NCBI GenBank assembly: GCA_026983715.1
Contig: JALSTM010000228.1
Location: 1 to 36,595, forward strand
Length of the DNA: 36,595 nt
Direction of reading: 5' to 3'
Origin: Desulfobacterales bacterium
Lineage (GTDB): Bacteria > Desulfobacterota > Syntrophobacteria > B119-G9
In this document: positions 20,568-30,042 of the stretch, in pieces
How positions within the stretch are numbered: position 1 is the first letter of the stretch
Layout: each line of letters begins with the position of its first letter
Position numbers and translations under genes: made by a program
Notes under the pieces: generated by a model
Told to the model about the DNA's origin: nothing
Seen by the model: the letters and a program-made list of their open reading frames with translations, nothing else
The model's database searches: none

Positions 20568-22265
20568 TTAAAACGTGCCTGGATCTGTATAAATTCCGAA
20601 AACATCCCTGTAGAGATCACATATCTCCTGTTCTGTTGCTCCGGCACGAACGGCATCAATCAATGCCGGCATGACATTGTTCTCCCAGCACGGAGGTCCT
20701 TCACAGCGGCGTCTCAGTTCATCCATGCATTTTTGCAGCTTTACCTTGTCTCTTTTTTCTTTAAATTTTCGGGTTCTTTCAATTTGTCGTCTCTCTACTT
20801 CGGGATCTATTTTAAGTATTTCAAGGTCAGGCTTAGGGGAAGGGAACTTGTTGATTCCGATTATAATTTTTTCTCCCTTTTCGACCTGTTGTTGGAACTT
20901 ATACGCTGAGTCAGCAATTTCCATCTGTGGAAAGTCTTTTTCTATGGCTTCAACCATACCACCGAGCTCATCGAGTTTTCGAATATAGGCCATGGCTTCT
21001 TCTTCCATCTTATCAGTAAGTGCTTCCACGAAGTATGAACCGGCCAGAGGATCTATAATGTTAGCAACACCTACTTCATCGGCCAGGATCTGTTGAGTTC
21101 TGAGAGCAATAGTAACTGCTTCTTCACTTGGGATCATGTAAACTTCATCCAGTGAGTTTGTATGCAGCGACTGGGTTCCTCCGAGGACTGCAGCAAGTGC
21201 TTCCGTGGTAGTTCTGATTATGTTGTTGTATGGCTCTTGGGCAGTCAGAGAACAGCCTGCTGTCTGGGTGTGGAAACGCATCAGCATTGATCGAGGCTTC
21301 TTCGCCTTGAAGCGCTCTTTCATGATCCTTGCCCACATTCTCCTAGATGCCCGCATTTTTGCAATTTCTTCAAAGAAATCTATGTGAGAATTCCAGAAAA
21401 AGGAGAGTCGTCCTGCGAAGGCATCCACATCCAGTCCCCGTTTGATGCATTCTTCCACGTAGGTAATGCCATCGTAGATTGTGAAGGCGAGTTCCTGTAC
21501 GGCCGTTGCCCCTGCTTCCCTGATGTGGTAGCCGCTGATGCTTATGGTGTTCCACCGGGGTACCTCGTAAGTTCCGAATTCTACAGTATCTACAACCAGC
21601 CTCAGGGATGGTTCCGGGGGCAGCATGAGGGTTTTTTGAGCGATGAATTCTTTAAGACAGTCATTTTGGATGGTTCCTCCCAGTTTTTTCCTGTCAAAAC
21701 CCTGGTTTTCGGCGTTTGCGATGTACATTGCCCATATCACGGAGGCAGGTGGGTTTATGGTCATGGACGTCGTTAATTCTTCAAGGTTCAGCCCCTTAAA
21801 AAGAATTTCCATGTCTTCTATTGTGTCTATGGCTACACCGCATTTCCCGCATTCACCTTTGGCCAGTGGGGAATCTGTATCGTAACCCATCAGTGTCGGA
21901 AAATCAAAAGCTGTACTCAGCCCGGTCTCACCGTGATTAACAAGGTAATGGAATCGCTTGTTGGTGTCTTCGGCTGTGCCAAGGCCGGCAAACATCCTCA
22001 TTGTCCAAAGCCTTGCCCTGTACATACTCGGTTGGACTCCCCGGGTGAAGGGGTACAAGCCGGGAAAGCCAATATCTTCAAAAAAATCCTTGTCTTTTAT
22101 ATCGAGTGGGGTGTAGAGTGCCTTTACTTCCATGTCAGAAACCGTGGAAAACCGTTCCAGCCTCTCCGGAACTCTTTGAAGGGCTTTCTTGTACACTTCA
22201 AGCCATTCCTTGTATTCCTTTTCCATACGCTCTAAGGCGCTTTCAGAGAACATTTTTTTACCCAT
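20568..22265 (-). CDS. Methylmalonyl-CoA mutase, large (catalytic TIM-barrel) subunit
   Basis: [55 protein letters not shown]; the ATG at 22265 has an excellent SD (AGGAGGT). Confidence 0.97.
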   Translation of the reverse strand: MGKKMFSESALERMEKEYKEWLEVYKKALQRVPERLERFSTVSDMEVKALYTPLDIKDKDFFEDIGFPGLYPFTRGVQPSMYRARLWTMRMFAGLGTAEDTNKRFHYLVNHGETGLSTAFDFPTLMGYDTDSPLAKGECGKCGVAIDTIEDMEILFKGLNLEELTTSMTINPPASVIWAMYIANAENQGFDRKKLGGTIQNDCLKEFIAQKTLMLPPEPSLRLVVDTVEFGTYEVPRWNTISISGYHIREAGATAVQELAFTIYDGITYVEECIKRGLDVDAFAGRLSFFWNSHIDFFEEIAKMRASRRMWARIMKERFKAKKPRSMLMRFHTQTAGCSLTAQEPYNNIIRTTTEALAAVLGGTQSLHTNSLDEVYMIPSEEAVTIALRTQQILADEVGVANIIDPLAGSYFVEALTDKMEEEAMAYIRKLDELGGMVEAIEKDFPQMEIADSAYKFQQQVEKGEKIIIGINKFPSPKPDLEILKIDPEVERRQIERTRKFKEKRDKVKLQKCMDELRRRCEGPPCWENNVMPALIDAVRAGATEQEICDLYRDVFGIYTDPGTF

Positions 22266-22625
22266 TTTGTAACCTCCTGGAGAATTGATATCTAGAAATG
22301 TGCAGGCCAATACAAGATACTGACGGGAAATGTGTAAGGTTAACTGTTCGGTTCATCATCCAGAATCCACTTCCATTACCACGCCATTATCATCTTAACT
22401 TCATACTCAACCAGATATCCTGCTTGTAACCTGTTGCCTGACTTCAGGAAACGCATATCGTGTTGACGTGATTGTGAGATTTTTAAGATAAATAGCAAAG
22501 AATGTCAACATTTAAAGAATCGTTCGCGCGATTGCCCTGGAAAACTTTACATTTCTTGACTATGCTATCTTTTGGTGATATGGAACAAGAAAAAGCTTCG
22601 CTCTTAAAGATCAGCGGAGGCGTTG

Positions 22626-23012
22626 ATGGGAAACATCATTGAGTTTGAGAAAAAAAGTAAAGACGTAAAGGCACAGAAGGACGAGGCTCTCCGTCAAAGG
22701 AAAATTCGGTTATTAAGAGCGGTGTTTCAGTGTACACGTTGTAACCTCAAGTGTGCCAAGTGTGGCAGCCAGGTTAACATGTCGGAAGGTGGATCGGATG
22801 TTGCTACCCCTTATCCCTTTTGTGATAATTGCCGGGAAGAATACATAGAATACAAAAACAGGTTGTCAGGTAAGCCGGAACTGGATTTTTACTGGTACAA
22901 CGATGAATGGATGAGGGTGTGGGAAACTTGGTTGGAGCATCAAAAAAGTCTCGATGAATACAGGAAATCAAAAGAATTTCTAAAACTGTTAAACGAGTTC
23001 AAGGAAGTGTGA
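22626..23012 (+). CDS. Conserved-looking hypothetical protein with two Cys clusters
   Basis: CTRCNLKCAKCGSQV...CDNCREEYIEYKN; promoter-like TTGACT-17-TATGGA upstream; good coding appearance. Confidence 0.75.
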   Translation: MGNIIEFEKKSKDVKAQKDEALRQRKIRLLRAVFQCTRCNLKCAKCGSQVNMSEGGSDVATPYPFCDNCREEYIEYKNRLSGKPELDFYWYNDEWMRVWETWLEHQKSLDEYRKSKEFLKLLNEFKEV

Positions 23013-23075
23013 AAACACGAGTTGCATGCCTTGGCGGAAAGCGGGTAATAGTGGTGCTTTGAGAGGGGTGATATT

Positions 23076-23279
23076 ATGATTGGTGGAATCGGGATTCCGG
23101 AACTCTTAATTATTTTGGTGATCGTGCTTATTATTTTTGGAGCAGGTAAGCTTCCCGAAATTGGTGCCGGACTTGGAAAAGGTATACGAAATTTTAAGAA
23201 GGCAACCCAGGAAGTATCTGAGATAGAAAACAAGGGTGAAAAAAAACCGGAACTGGAAGAAAAAACGAAAGACGCATGA
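23076..23279 (+). CDS. tatA: Sec-independent translocase subunit TatA/TatE
   Basis: [43 protein letters not shown]. Confidence 0.96.
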   Translation: MIGGIGIPELLIILVIVLIIFGAGKLPEIGAGLGKGIRNFKKATQEVSEIENKGEKKPELEEKTKDA

Positions 23280-23588
23280 TGGGTTTGCCAACTTCCCGGG
23301 CAGTGCTGAGATGAAGCTCGTGTCACCGTGTTTCTTCAACACTGCCGACCAGAACTGCCCATACCACCGCCCAGTAACCGTATCCTCCTATAAGTTGGTT
23401 CCAGAGTGTCTGAAGGTAAATAGTCAAGGTTTTTTACCTATGTCCATTTAACGCCTTAATTTTCTTGATTTTCCGGTGAATTTCCTTTAATTTATCTCAC
23501 GGAGTTCACAATAATTTGGCTATTGGTGAGGTATTTTCATTAAATATCCGCCAATATTATTGTATAATAGCACGTAAAAAGTAAGTTC

Positions 23589-23617
23589 TTGACATATACG
23601 TGATTTGCCTTTAGAAT
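23589..23617 (+). promoter_or_regulatory. Sigma70-type promoter upstream of ffh
   Basis: TTGACA (23589-23594) - 17 nt - TAGAAT (23612-23617). Confidence 0.8.
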
Positions 23618-23694
23618 CACATGCCTTTTCCATGTGAAGAGGAATTTTTAGAGCAATTGAGGAATTTTTTGGAGTTTTCGGTTTTCCGAGGAAC

Positions 23695-25047
23695 ATGTTT
23701 GAAAATCTAACGGAAAAGTTAAACAGAGTTTTTAAAACCCTGAGGGGGCAAGGCAAGCTTACTGAAAAGAATATTCAGGAAGCTCTTAGAGAAGTTCGTC
23801 TTGCGCTCCTGGAAGCTGATGTTCATTATAAAGTTGCTAAGAATTTTGTTGCTGCCATAAGGGAAAGGGCGATAGGGCAGGAGGTTCTCTCGAGCCTCAC
23901 CCCAGGCCAGCAAGTTATAAAAATTGTAAACGAGGAGTTAACCAGGCTGCTTGGTGAAGAGGCGGTTCCTCTTGACCTCATGGGGCGTCCACCCATATGC
24001 TTGATGCTTGTGGGATTACAGGGGTCCGGAAAGACTACCACCGCTGCGAAGCTTGCGGCGCACCTTAAGAAGCGCAATCACAGGCCCTGCATGGTCGCTG
24101 CTGATGTTTACAGGCCCGCCGCTATCGACCAGCTTATCACGCTCGGTAATCAAATTGATGTATCGGTCTATGCAGATCTTGATGAAAAGAAGCCGGAGAA
24201 GATCTGCTCTGATGCCCTCGGTTTTGCCAGGCAAAATGGCAACAATATATTGATCGTTGACACCGCCGGCCGACTTCATATTGATACCGAGTTGATGGAA
24301 GAGCTTCAGCGGCTAAAAGAAATCCTGGAACCTAATGAAATTTTGTTCGTCGCTGATGCCATGACAGGGCAGGATGCGGTGAACGTTGCTTCTGAGTTTG
24401 ATAGTGAGCTCGGGATAACCGGTGTAGTTCTCACCAAAATGGACGGTGATGCGCGAGGTGGGGCAGCTTTATCTATCAGGGAAGTAACCGGCAAACCAAT
24501 AAAGTTCATAGGAACCGGTGAGAAACTGGATGCCCTGGAGGTCTTTTACCCCGACCGGATGAGCTCCCGAATCCTTGGGATGGGTGATGTACTCACGTTG
24601 ATCGAAAAGGCCCAGGAGTCATTCGATGAGAAGCACGCCCTGGACCTTGCCAAAAAGATACGTGATGATTCGTTCACCTTGGAGGATTTTCGTGATCAGC
24701 TGCGACAAGTCAGAAAGTTGGGGTCTCTTGAGCAGATACTTTCAATGCTTCCCGGGATGGCAAACATGAAACAGATGAAAAACTTCAAGGTGGATGAAAG
24801 GGAGCTGGTACGAGTTGAAGCCATTATTAATTCTATGACCCCTGAGGAGAGAAGAAACCATTCCATAATTAATGCAAGCCGTAGAAGGCGAATTGCAAGG
24901 GGAAGTGGTACAAGTATTCAGGATGTAAACAGGTTATTGAAGAACTACGTGCAAGCTAAAAAAATGATGCGCCAGCTTACTGGTGGAGGCAAGAAGGGCA
25001 AGAAAAAGCGTATTCGTAAAACCAAGTCCATGTTACCGTGGATGTGA
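23695..25047 (+). CDS. ffh: Signal recognition particle protein Ffh
   Basis: MFENLTEKLNRVFKTLRGQGKLTEKNIQEALREVRLALLEADV; GLQGSGKTTTAAKLA; M-domain MLPGM. Confidence 0.99.
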   Translation: MFENLTEKLNRVFKTLRGQGKLTEKNIQEALREVRLALLEADVHYKVAKNFVAAIRERAIGQEVLSSLTPGQQVIKIVNEELTRLLGEEAVPLDLMGRPPICLMLVGLQGSGKTTTAAKLAAHLKKRNHRPCMVAADVYRPAAIDQLITLGNQIDVSVYADLDEKKPEKICSDALGFARQNGNNILIVDTAGRLHIDTELMEELQRLKEILEPNEILFVADAMTGQDAVNVASEFDSELGITGVVLTKMDGDARGGAALSIREVTGKPIKFIGTGEKLDALEVFYPDRMSSRILGMGDVLTLIEKAQESFDEKHALDLAKKIRDDSFTLEDFRDQLRQVRKLGSLEQILSMLPGMANMKQMKNFKVDERELVRVEAIINSMTPEERRNHSIINASRRRRIARGSGTSIQDVNRLLKNYVQAKKMMRQLTGGGKKGKKKRIRKTKSMLPWM

Positions 25048-25094
25048 AAAACTAAAATAGAAATCGGTAAAGAATAAAGGGGGATAAAGCAGAT

Positions 25095-25367
25095 ATGCCT
25101 GTTCGAATTCGATTGGCTAGGAGAGGAGCTAAAAAACGACCATTCTATCGTATTGTTGTTGCTGATTCTAGAGCACCTCGAGATGGTAAATTCTTGGAAA
25201 TATTAGGGTATTATAATCCTCTTACTGACCCGGCAGAAGTTCGTGTGGAGACTGAGCGGCTGCGTGATTGGCTACTGAAGGGAGCGGAACCTACTGATAC
25301 GGTTAGAAGTCTTCTGAAGAAAAACAAATACCCTTATTCTAGGAGCACCGCGCTCAGTAACTCTTAA
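25095..25367 (+). CDS. rpsP: 30S ribosomal protein S16
   Basis: [42 protein letters not shown]. Confidence 0.99.
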   Translation: MPVRIRLARRGAKKRPFYRIVVADSRAPRDGKFLEILGYYNPLTDPAEVRVETERLRDWLLKGAEPTDTVRSLLKKNKYPYSRSTALSNS

Positions 25368-25396
25368 ACCAGTTCTAATGGAGAGTGGGGGTGAAC

Positions 25397-25630
25397 ATGT
25401 TAAAGGAATTGATTGAATACATCGCAAAAGCGCTGGTAGACAATCCGGAGCAAGTAGAAGTCTCTGAGGTAGAAGGTGAACAAACTTCTGTTATCGAGTT
25501 GAGGGTTGCCAAGGAAGACCTCGGAAAGGTCATTGGAAAACAGGGTAGAACGGCTCGCGCCATGAGAACGATACTAAGTGCAGCTTCGACAAAAATAAGG
25601 AAGCGAGCGGTCCTGGAAATCATTGAATAG
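25397..25630 (+). CDS. khpA: KH-domain RNA-binding protein (KhpA/YlqC family)
   Basis: [22 protein letters not shown]...[16 protein letters not shown]; position between rpsP and rimM. Confidence 0.95.
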   Translation: MLKELIEYIAKALVDNPEQVEVSEVEGEQTSVIELRVAKEDLGKVIGKQGRTARAMRTILSAASTKIRKRAVLEIIE

Positions 25631-26150
25631 CCAGATGAACTCACAAGAACTGGTTCCCTTGGGGAAGGTTCTGAAGGTTCATGGTATCAAGGGGAAGGTA
25701 AAAATTGCCCCCTTTGGTGAGACTCTTGAAACACTGGAGCAGGGGAGAACGGTATATTACCGTGACCCTGGGAAGGGCTGGCGTCCCCTTGTTATTGAAA
25801 AGGTTCAAAAGCAACCCAGGTTTCTGATAGTTAGTTTTAAAGGTATATTTAACCGTGACCAGGCCGAATTTTTGAGGGGTAGGAGGATTTATCTTCCGGC
25901 GACTCAACTACCCGTGCTTGAAGAAGGTGAGTACTATCATTACCAGCTAATCGGTTTGCGGGTAATCGACGTAAATGGCAAGATTATTGGCAGGCTGGCG
26001 GAGATCTTGAGTACTGGTAGTAACGACGTCTATGTTGTGAAAGGTGGAAACCAGGAGATACTGATACCTGCTATTGAAGACGTGATAAAAGAAGTAAACC
26101 TTGGTGAAAATACCATGGTGGTAGATCTTCCGGAGGGCTTGGTGGAATAG
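25623..26150 (+). CDS. rimM: Ribosome maturation factor RimM (start could be the ATG at 25635)
   Basis: [22 protein letters not shown]...[17 protein letters not shown]. Confidence 0.95.
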   Translation: MNSQMNSQELVPLGKVLKVHGIKGKVKIAPFGETLETLEQGRTVYYRDPGKGWRPLVIEKVQKQPRFLIVSFKGIFNRDQAEFLRGRRIYLPATQLPVLEEGEYYHYQLIGLRVIDVNGKIIGRLAEILSTGSNDVYVVKGGNQEILIPAIEDVIKEVNLGENTMVVDLPEGLVE

Positions 26151-26157
26151 AATTTCT

Positions 26158-26901
26158 ATGGTGATTGAAATTTTAACTCTCTTTCCGGAAATGTTTTCTT
26201 CGCCTTTAGAACACAGTATTTTGGGAAAGGCCCTTCAAAAGGGCCTTTTAAATATTAAGGTAAGAAACATAAGAGACTATGCCTTTGATAAACATCGGCA
26301 AGTGGACGACAGACCTTTCGGTGGTGGTAGCGGCATGCTCATGAAGCCAGAGCCGCTTGCCGCAGCTATTGAAGCGGTTAGGAAAGAAAGGCCAGGGATC
26401 AAGGTTTATCTCCTGACACCGCAGGGAAAATTGTTCAACCAGTCAATGGCAAGGCAGATGGCTTCTCTGGATAGTATAGCGCTGGTTTGCGGTAGGTATG
26501 AAGGGGTAGACGATAGAATAAGAGCGCACTGGGTTGACGGTGAGATTTCAATTGGAGATTACGTGTTGAGTGGTGGCGAGTTTGCAGCACTTGTTGTAAT
26601 TGATGTAATTGCACGGCTTATCCCGGGTGTGCTTGGAGATGAAGATTCTTGCGTGGAGGAATCGTTTTCTGATAGCTTGTTGGAGTATCCGCAATATACA
26701 AGGCCTCGCAACTTCAGGGGATTTAAAGTGCCGGATGTTCTGCTTTCCGGGAACCACGAAGAAATAAGAAAATGGCGTCGCAGGGAATCGTTAAGGCGAA
26801 CGCTTGAAAGAAGACCTGACTTGCTGGATTATTCGGAACTGAGTGAGGAAGATAAAAGAATTCTTGAAGAACTGAAGCGAGAAAAGAAACGAATAGGCTG
26901 A
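26158..26901 (+). CDS. trmD: tRNA (guanine37-N1)-methyltransferase
   Basis: [67 protein letters not shown]. Confidence 0.98.
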   Translation: MVIEILTLFPEMFSSPLEHSILGKALQKGLLNIKVRNIRDYAFDKHRQVDDRPFGGGSGMLMKPEPLAAAIEAVRKERPGIKVYLLTPQGKLFNQSMARQMASLDSIALVCGRYEGVDDRIRAHWVDGEISIGDYVLSGGEFAALVVIDVIARLIPGVLGDEDSCVEESFSDSLLEYPQYTRPRNFRGFKVPDVLLSGNHEEIRKWRRRESLRRTLERRPDLLDYSELSEEDKRILEELKREKKRIG

Positions 26902-26910
26902 AGCTACTGA

Positions 26911-27504
26911 ATGGTTGAAGAAAATGCCGTCAAGAGGTCAGAGAAGGCTGGTGGGAAAGTTTACTTGGCACTGCTCCATTACCCTGTTTACAATAGGAAC
27001 CGAGAAGTAGTAATTACAGCGTTAACGAATCTAGATGTTCACGATATCGCAAGAGCTGCTAAAACATATGGTGTGGAGAAATTCTACGTTATAACTCCCG
27101 CCAAATCACAACAAAGGCTATTGAAAAGGATACTGGATCACTGGATCTCAGGGGTAGGCGGTGAGTATAATCCTGAAAGGAAGGCGGCATTGGAATTGGT
27201 TGATGTTGCCAGTTCTTTGGAAGACCTGATCGTTGATCTTACCGTAGAAGAGAGGAGGAAGCCGCTTGTAATTTTTACTAGTGCGAAAATGGGCAAAAAC
27301 GCAATATCTTTTGCAAGACTGAAAGAGAAGTACAAAAAAGGTGCCGACTTGTTACTGGTATTTGGTACGGGGTGGGGTTTGGCTGAAGAAATTTTTGAGC
27401 AAGGAGATTTTTTGCTTGAACCAATACGCGGAATCGGGGAATATAATCACCTTGCTGTTAGAAGTGCTGTTGCAATAATACTGGATAGATTATTCGGAAG
27501 ATAG
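26911..27504 (+). CDS. SPOUT-type RNA methyltransferase-like protein of uncharacterised target
   Basis: VYLALLHYPVYNRNREVVITALTNLDVHDIARAAKTYGVEKFYVITPAKSQQRLLKRILDHW...LLVFGTGWGLAEEIFEQGDFLLEPIRGIGEYNHLAVRSAVAIILDRL. Confidence 0.85.
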   Translation: MVEENAVKRSEKAGGKVYLALLHYPVYNRNREVVITALTNLDVHDIARAAKTYGVEKFYVITPAKSQQRLLKRILDHWISGVGGEYNPERKAALELVDVASSLEDLIVDLTVEERRKPLVIFTSAKMGKNAISFARLKEKYKKGADLLLVFGTGWGLAEEIFEQGDFLLEPIRGIGEYNHLAVRSAVAIILDRLFGR

Positions 27505-27532
27505 ATTGATTTTATGAAATCAGGAGGAATAA

Positions 27533-27889
27533 ATGGGTGTGAAGAACAAAGTTATTTCAATGCTCGAAAAAGAAAATATGAGAACGGATATTCCTGACTT
27601 TCGTGCTGGTGATACGGTAAAGGTGCACGTTAGGATTCGTGAGGGTGAAAAAGAGAGGATTCAGGTGTTTCAGGGAGTCGTGATACGCAGGCATAATAGA
27701 AACCAGCTAACTGCCACTTTTACTGTGAGAAAGGTTTCCTACGGGATAGGGGTAGAAAGGATATTCCCCCTCCATTCTCCCATGATAGAAAAGATTGAAG
27801 TGGTAACAAGAGGAAGAGTAAGAAGGTCACGGCTCTATTACCTCAGAAATCTGAGAGGTAAGGCCGCGCGAATCAAGGAAAGAAGATAA
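27533..27889 (+). CDS. rplS: 50S ribosomal protein L19
   Basis: [61 protein letters not shown]. Confidence 0.99.
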   Translation: MGVKNKVISMLEKENMRTDIPDFRAGDTVKVHVRIREGEKERIQVFQGVVIRRHNRNQLTATFTVRKVSYGIGVERIFPLHSPMIEKIEVVTRGRVRRSRLYYLRNLRGKAARIKERR

Positions 27890-27970
27890 AAAAGCACTGA
27901 TCTAATTTGGTTTCAATGGTGGGGGTGAGCCCCCCACCAAAACGCTAAACACCTTTCGATTGGCTTAGTA

Positions 27971-28630
27971 ATGGGAACCACGCCCAAGTTTAAACAACTT
28001 GAACTTCCCTTCCTCAAAAAGCACAGTCCGTGGTACTTCGAGCACAAGGCAAAAAAACGTGGGTTCAGATGCATCGCGGGAGTAGACGAAGCAGGCAGAG
28101 GGCCACTTGCAGGCCCCGTGGTTGCCGCTGCAGTTATTCTTCCCGACAGGATTTCAATTCCCGGTATTGACGATTCCAAGAAATTGACTCCACGGCAGCG
28201 CTCGACTCTCTACCCGATCATTAGGGAGGAAGCAAAGTCAGTTGGCGTAGGTATTGCCACAAGTGATGAGATTGATAAGCTAAACATACTCAAAGCAACC
28301 TTCGTAGCCATGAAGCGGGCGATAGAAAATCTGCTGTGGGTTCCGGATTATATTCTTGTTGATGGGAACCATGAAATTCCCGCTATCTTTATTCCACAGG
28401 AAGCGATCCCGAAGGGGGATCAACTCAGCGTTTCCATAAGTGCCGCATCGATCATAGCCAAGGTTGAAAGGGATGCAATTATGGAAAAATATCATCAGAT
28501 GTTCCCTCAGTACAACTTCAAATCAAATAAAGGCTATGCGACTCTTGAACACAGAAAAGCAATCAGGATCCATGGATATTGCCCGATACACAGAAAGACT
28601 TTCAAGGGCGTTAAGGAATATGTCGGGTAG
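27971..28630 (+). CDS. rnhB: Ribonuclease HII
   Basis: IAGVDEAGRGPLAGPVVAAAVIL; DDSKKLTPRQRSTLY. Confidence 0.98.
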   Translation: MGTTPKFKQLELPFLKKHSPWYFEHKAKKRGFRCIAGVDEAGRGPLAGPVVAAAVILPDRISIPGIDDSKKLTPRQRSTLYPIIREEAKSVGVGIATSDEIDKLNILKATFVAMKRAIENLLWVPDYILVDGNHEIPAIFIPQEAIPKGDQLSVSISAASIIAKVERDAIMEKYHQMFPQYNFKSNKGYATLEHRKAIRIHGYCPIHRKTFKGVKEYVG

Positions 28631-28656
28631 AAGTTCTGTGGTCCCGGGGGCGTGTT

Positions 28657-29040
28657 ATGGTTGACTCTAAAGTTTCCCCCCGTGCAAATCTGGGAGCCAG
28701 GGGGGAGGACATTGCTGTGTCCTACCTTAAGAAATTGGGATACGAAATTGTTGAGAGGAATTTCAGGTGTAAACTGGGTGAAATTGACATAGTAGCTTAT
28801 GACGGAAAAACTCTTGTCTTCATAGAGGTACGTACGAGAAGATCAAAACATTTTGGAAGTCCCATTTCATCAGTTTCCTACCAGAAGCAGAAAAAACTTA
28901 TTACCCTTGCCAGGTTCTACCTAAAGAAGTATTGTCTTTTCGACAGATCAGCCAGGTTCGATGTTGTTGGTATAACTATTAATTCCCGAGGCGAGCACGA
29001 AATTGAACTGATCCGGAATGCTTTCTCCGAACGAGATTAA
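28657..29040 (+). CDS. yraN: YraN/UPF0102 family endonuclease-like protein
   Basis: GARGEDIAVSYLKKLGYEIVERNFRCKLGEIDIVAYDGKTLVFIEVRTRRS. Confidence 0.96.
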   Translation: MVDSKVSPRANLGARGEDIAVSYLKKLGYEIVERNFRCKLGEIDIVAYDGKTLVFIEVRTRRSKHFGSPISSVSYQKQKKLITLARFYLKKYCLFDRSARFDVVGITINSRGEHEIELIRNAFSERD

Positions 29041-29083
29041 ATGTAAAAAGCCTTTTACTGGTCTAAGTGCGCGTTTGGTTTTT

Positions 29084-29770
29084 TTACGCTTCGGTATCTT
29101 TTTTGCTAGAAAGCAAGATTTCTATCAAGCCCCGGTGATAACGCCGGGAGACTGAAGGAGAAAACAGACGCGAATAAGCGTACCAGTTACCGGATAGTTC
29201 GATAAGGTTAAGCAAAAATAGGCGATCCTCTGCCTCTTTGCTCTCGAGGGTTTTGATAGATGAGCATACGTAAGCGTCACATAGTAATTTTCCATGTTTC
29301 CCATAGTTACGCAAATCCACTCCGTTATTGCTCTTGATCTTTGGATGAAGAAGACATCCCACCGATTTCCCGTCGCTATCGAGAAAAGCAACAAAGGGGC
29401 AGCTCTCATCGTTTTCCTCAATTCCCTTTATATAGCTTTTGTAATTGAGCAAATCGTCTTTTTCTTGTACTAAGCACTCAAAAATGCATCTTCTTCTGTG
29501 GTATTTTGTCGCAAGAGCATCTTTAGCCGTGGTGAAATCATCGCAGCAGCCTGCACAGTGTCTGTTTAAATCCAGGTGACAGAGGAACCTTAGGTTGCTG
29601 GAGTGTAAAATCTTGTTTCTTAGGGTGATAGGTATTGTTGAGTCCTGAAAATCGACAGTAGATCCGAAAAGGCACTTTACGCACCAATTGATTTCTTCCT
29701 CGCTGGCAGAAGAAATAGCTCCCAGGATTTCTCTAATCTTCCTCAATTTTCTAGGTTTCGAGCAGATCAT
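29084..29770 (-). CDS. Cys-rich hypothetical protein (putative metal/Fe-S binding), 228 aa
   Basis: CVKCLFG, CHLDLNRHCAGCCDDF, CPFVAFLDSDGKSVGCLLHP, CDAYVC; starts 17 nt after the upstream gene on the minus strand. Confidence 0.75.
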   Translation of the reverse strand: MICSKPRKLRKIREILGAISSASEEEINWCVKCLFGSTVDFQDSTIPITLRNKILHSSNLRFLCHLDLNRHCAGCCDDFTTAKDALATKYHRRRCIFECLVQEKDDLLNYKSYIKGIEENDESCPFVAFLDSDGKSVGCLLHPKIKSNNGVDLRNYGKHGKLLCDAYVCSSIKTLESKEAEDRLFLLNLIELSGNWYAYSRLFSPSVSRRYHRGLIEILLSSKKDTEA

Positions 29771-29787
29771 TAAACGTATTCATCCGT

Positions 29788-30042
29788 CTATTCAACCTTG
29801 ATCTTTGTCGCCTTCTTTCTCCCTGGAGTCTTTGTTTTCTTTTTTTCAAGGGAGGAAATTTTTGCGTCGATGAGCGACTTAAAGGCCTGTAAGAGCTCTA
29901 TTTGAGCGTTGTAAAGATGAGTACAGAATTCGCTATGTTTTAGCTTGCTTTCCTTGACTGTTTTCATCAGGAAGCAAAACGGACAATACACATCCTGGTT
30001 TGTTTCTTCCTGTGTATTCATGTTTTCTGTTCTTTTACTCAT
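29788..30042 (-). CDS. Small CPFC-motif hypothetical protein with Lys-rich tail, 84 aa
   Basis: YCPFCFLMKTVKESKLKHSEFCTHLYNAQIELLQAFKSLIDAKISSLEKKKTKTPGRKKATKIKVE; start overlaps the ArsA-like stop by 8 nt. Confidence 0.75.
   Translation of the reverse strand: MSKRTENMNTQEETNQDVYCPFCFLMKTVKESKLKHSEFCTHLYNAQIELLQAFKSLIDAKISSLEKKKTKTPGRKKATKIKVE

Noticed and set aside
22266-22620. Cobalamin riboswitch upstream of the mutase genes
   Set aside because: No B12-box-like sequence recognised; the region is AT-rich with weak promoter-like elements only. Needs an Rfam search.
23414-23439. AGGTAAA...TTTACCT inverted repeat after tatA as a terminator
   Set aside because: AT-rich 7-bp stem with no following T-run; insufficient for a terminator call.
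23280-23690. Possible 4.5S/SRP RNA gene in the gap upstream of ffh
   Set aside because: Searched by eye for the conserved GGAAGGAAGCAGC-like loop and found none; only a promoter and leader are supported. A covariance-model (Infernal) search would be decisive.
29041-29083. GTAAAA-AGCC-TTTTAC hairpin between yraN and the convergent Cys-rich gene
   Set aside because: Short AT stem without a proper T-tract; too weak to call a terminator.
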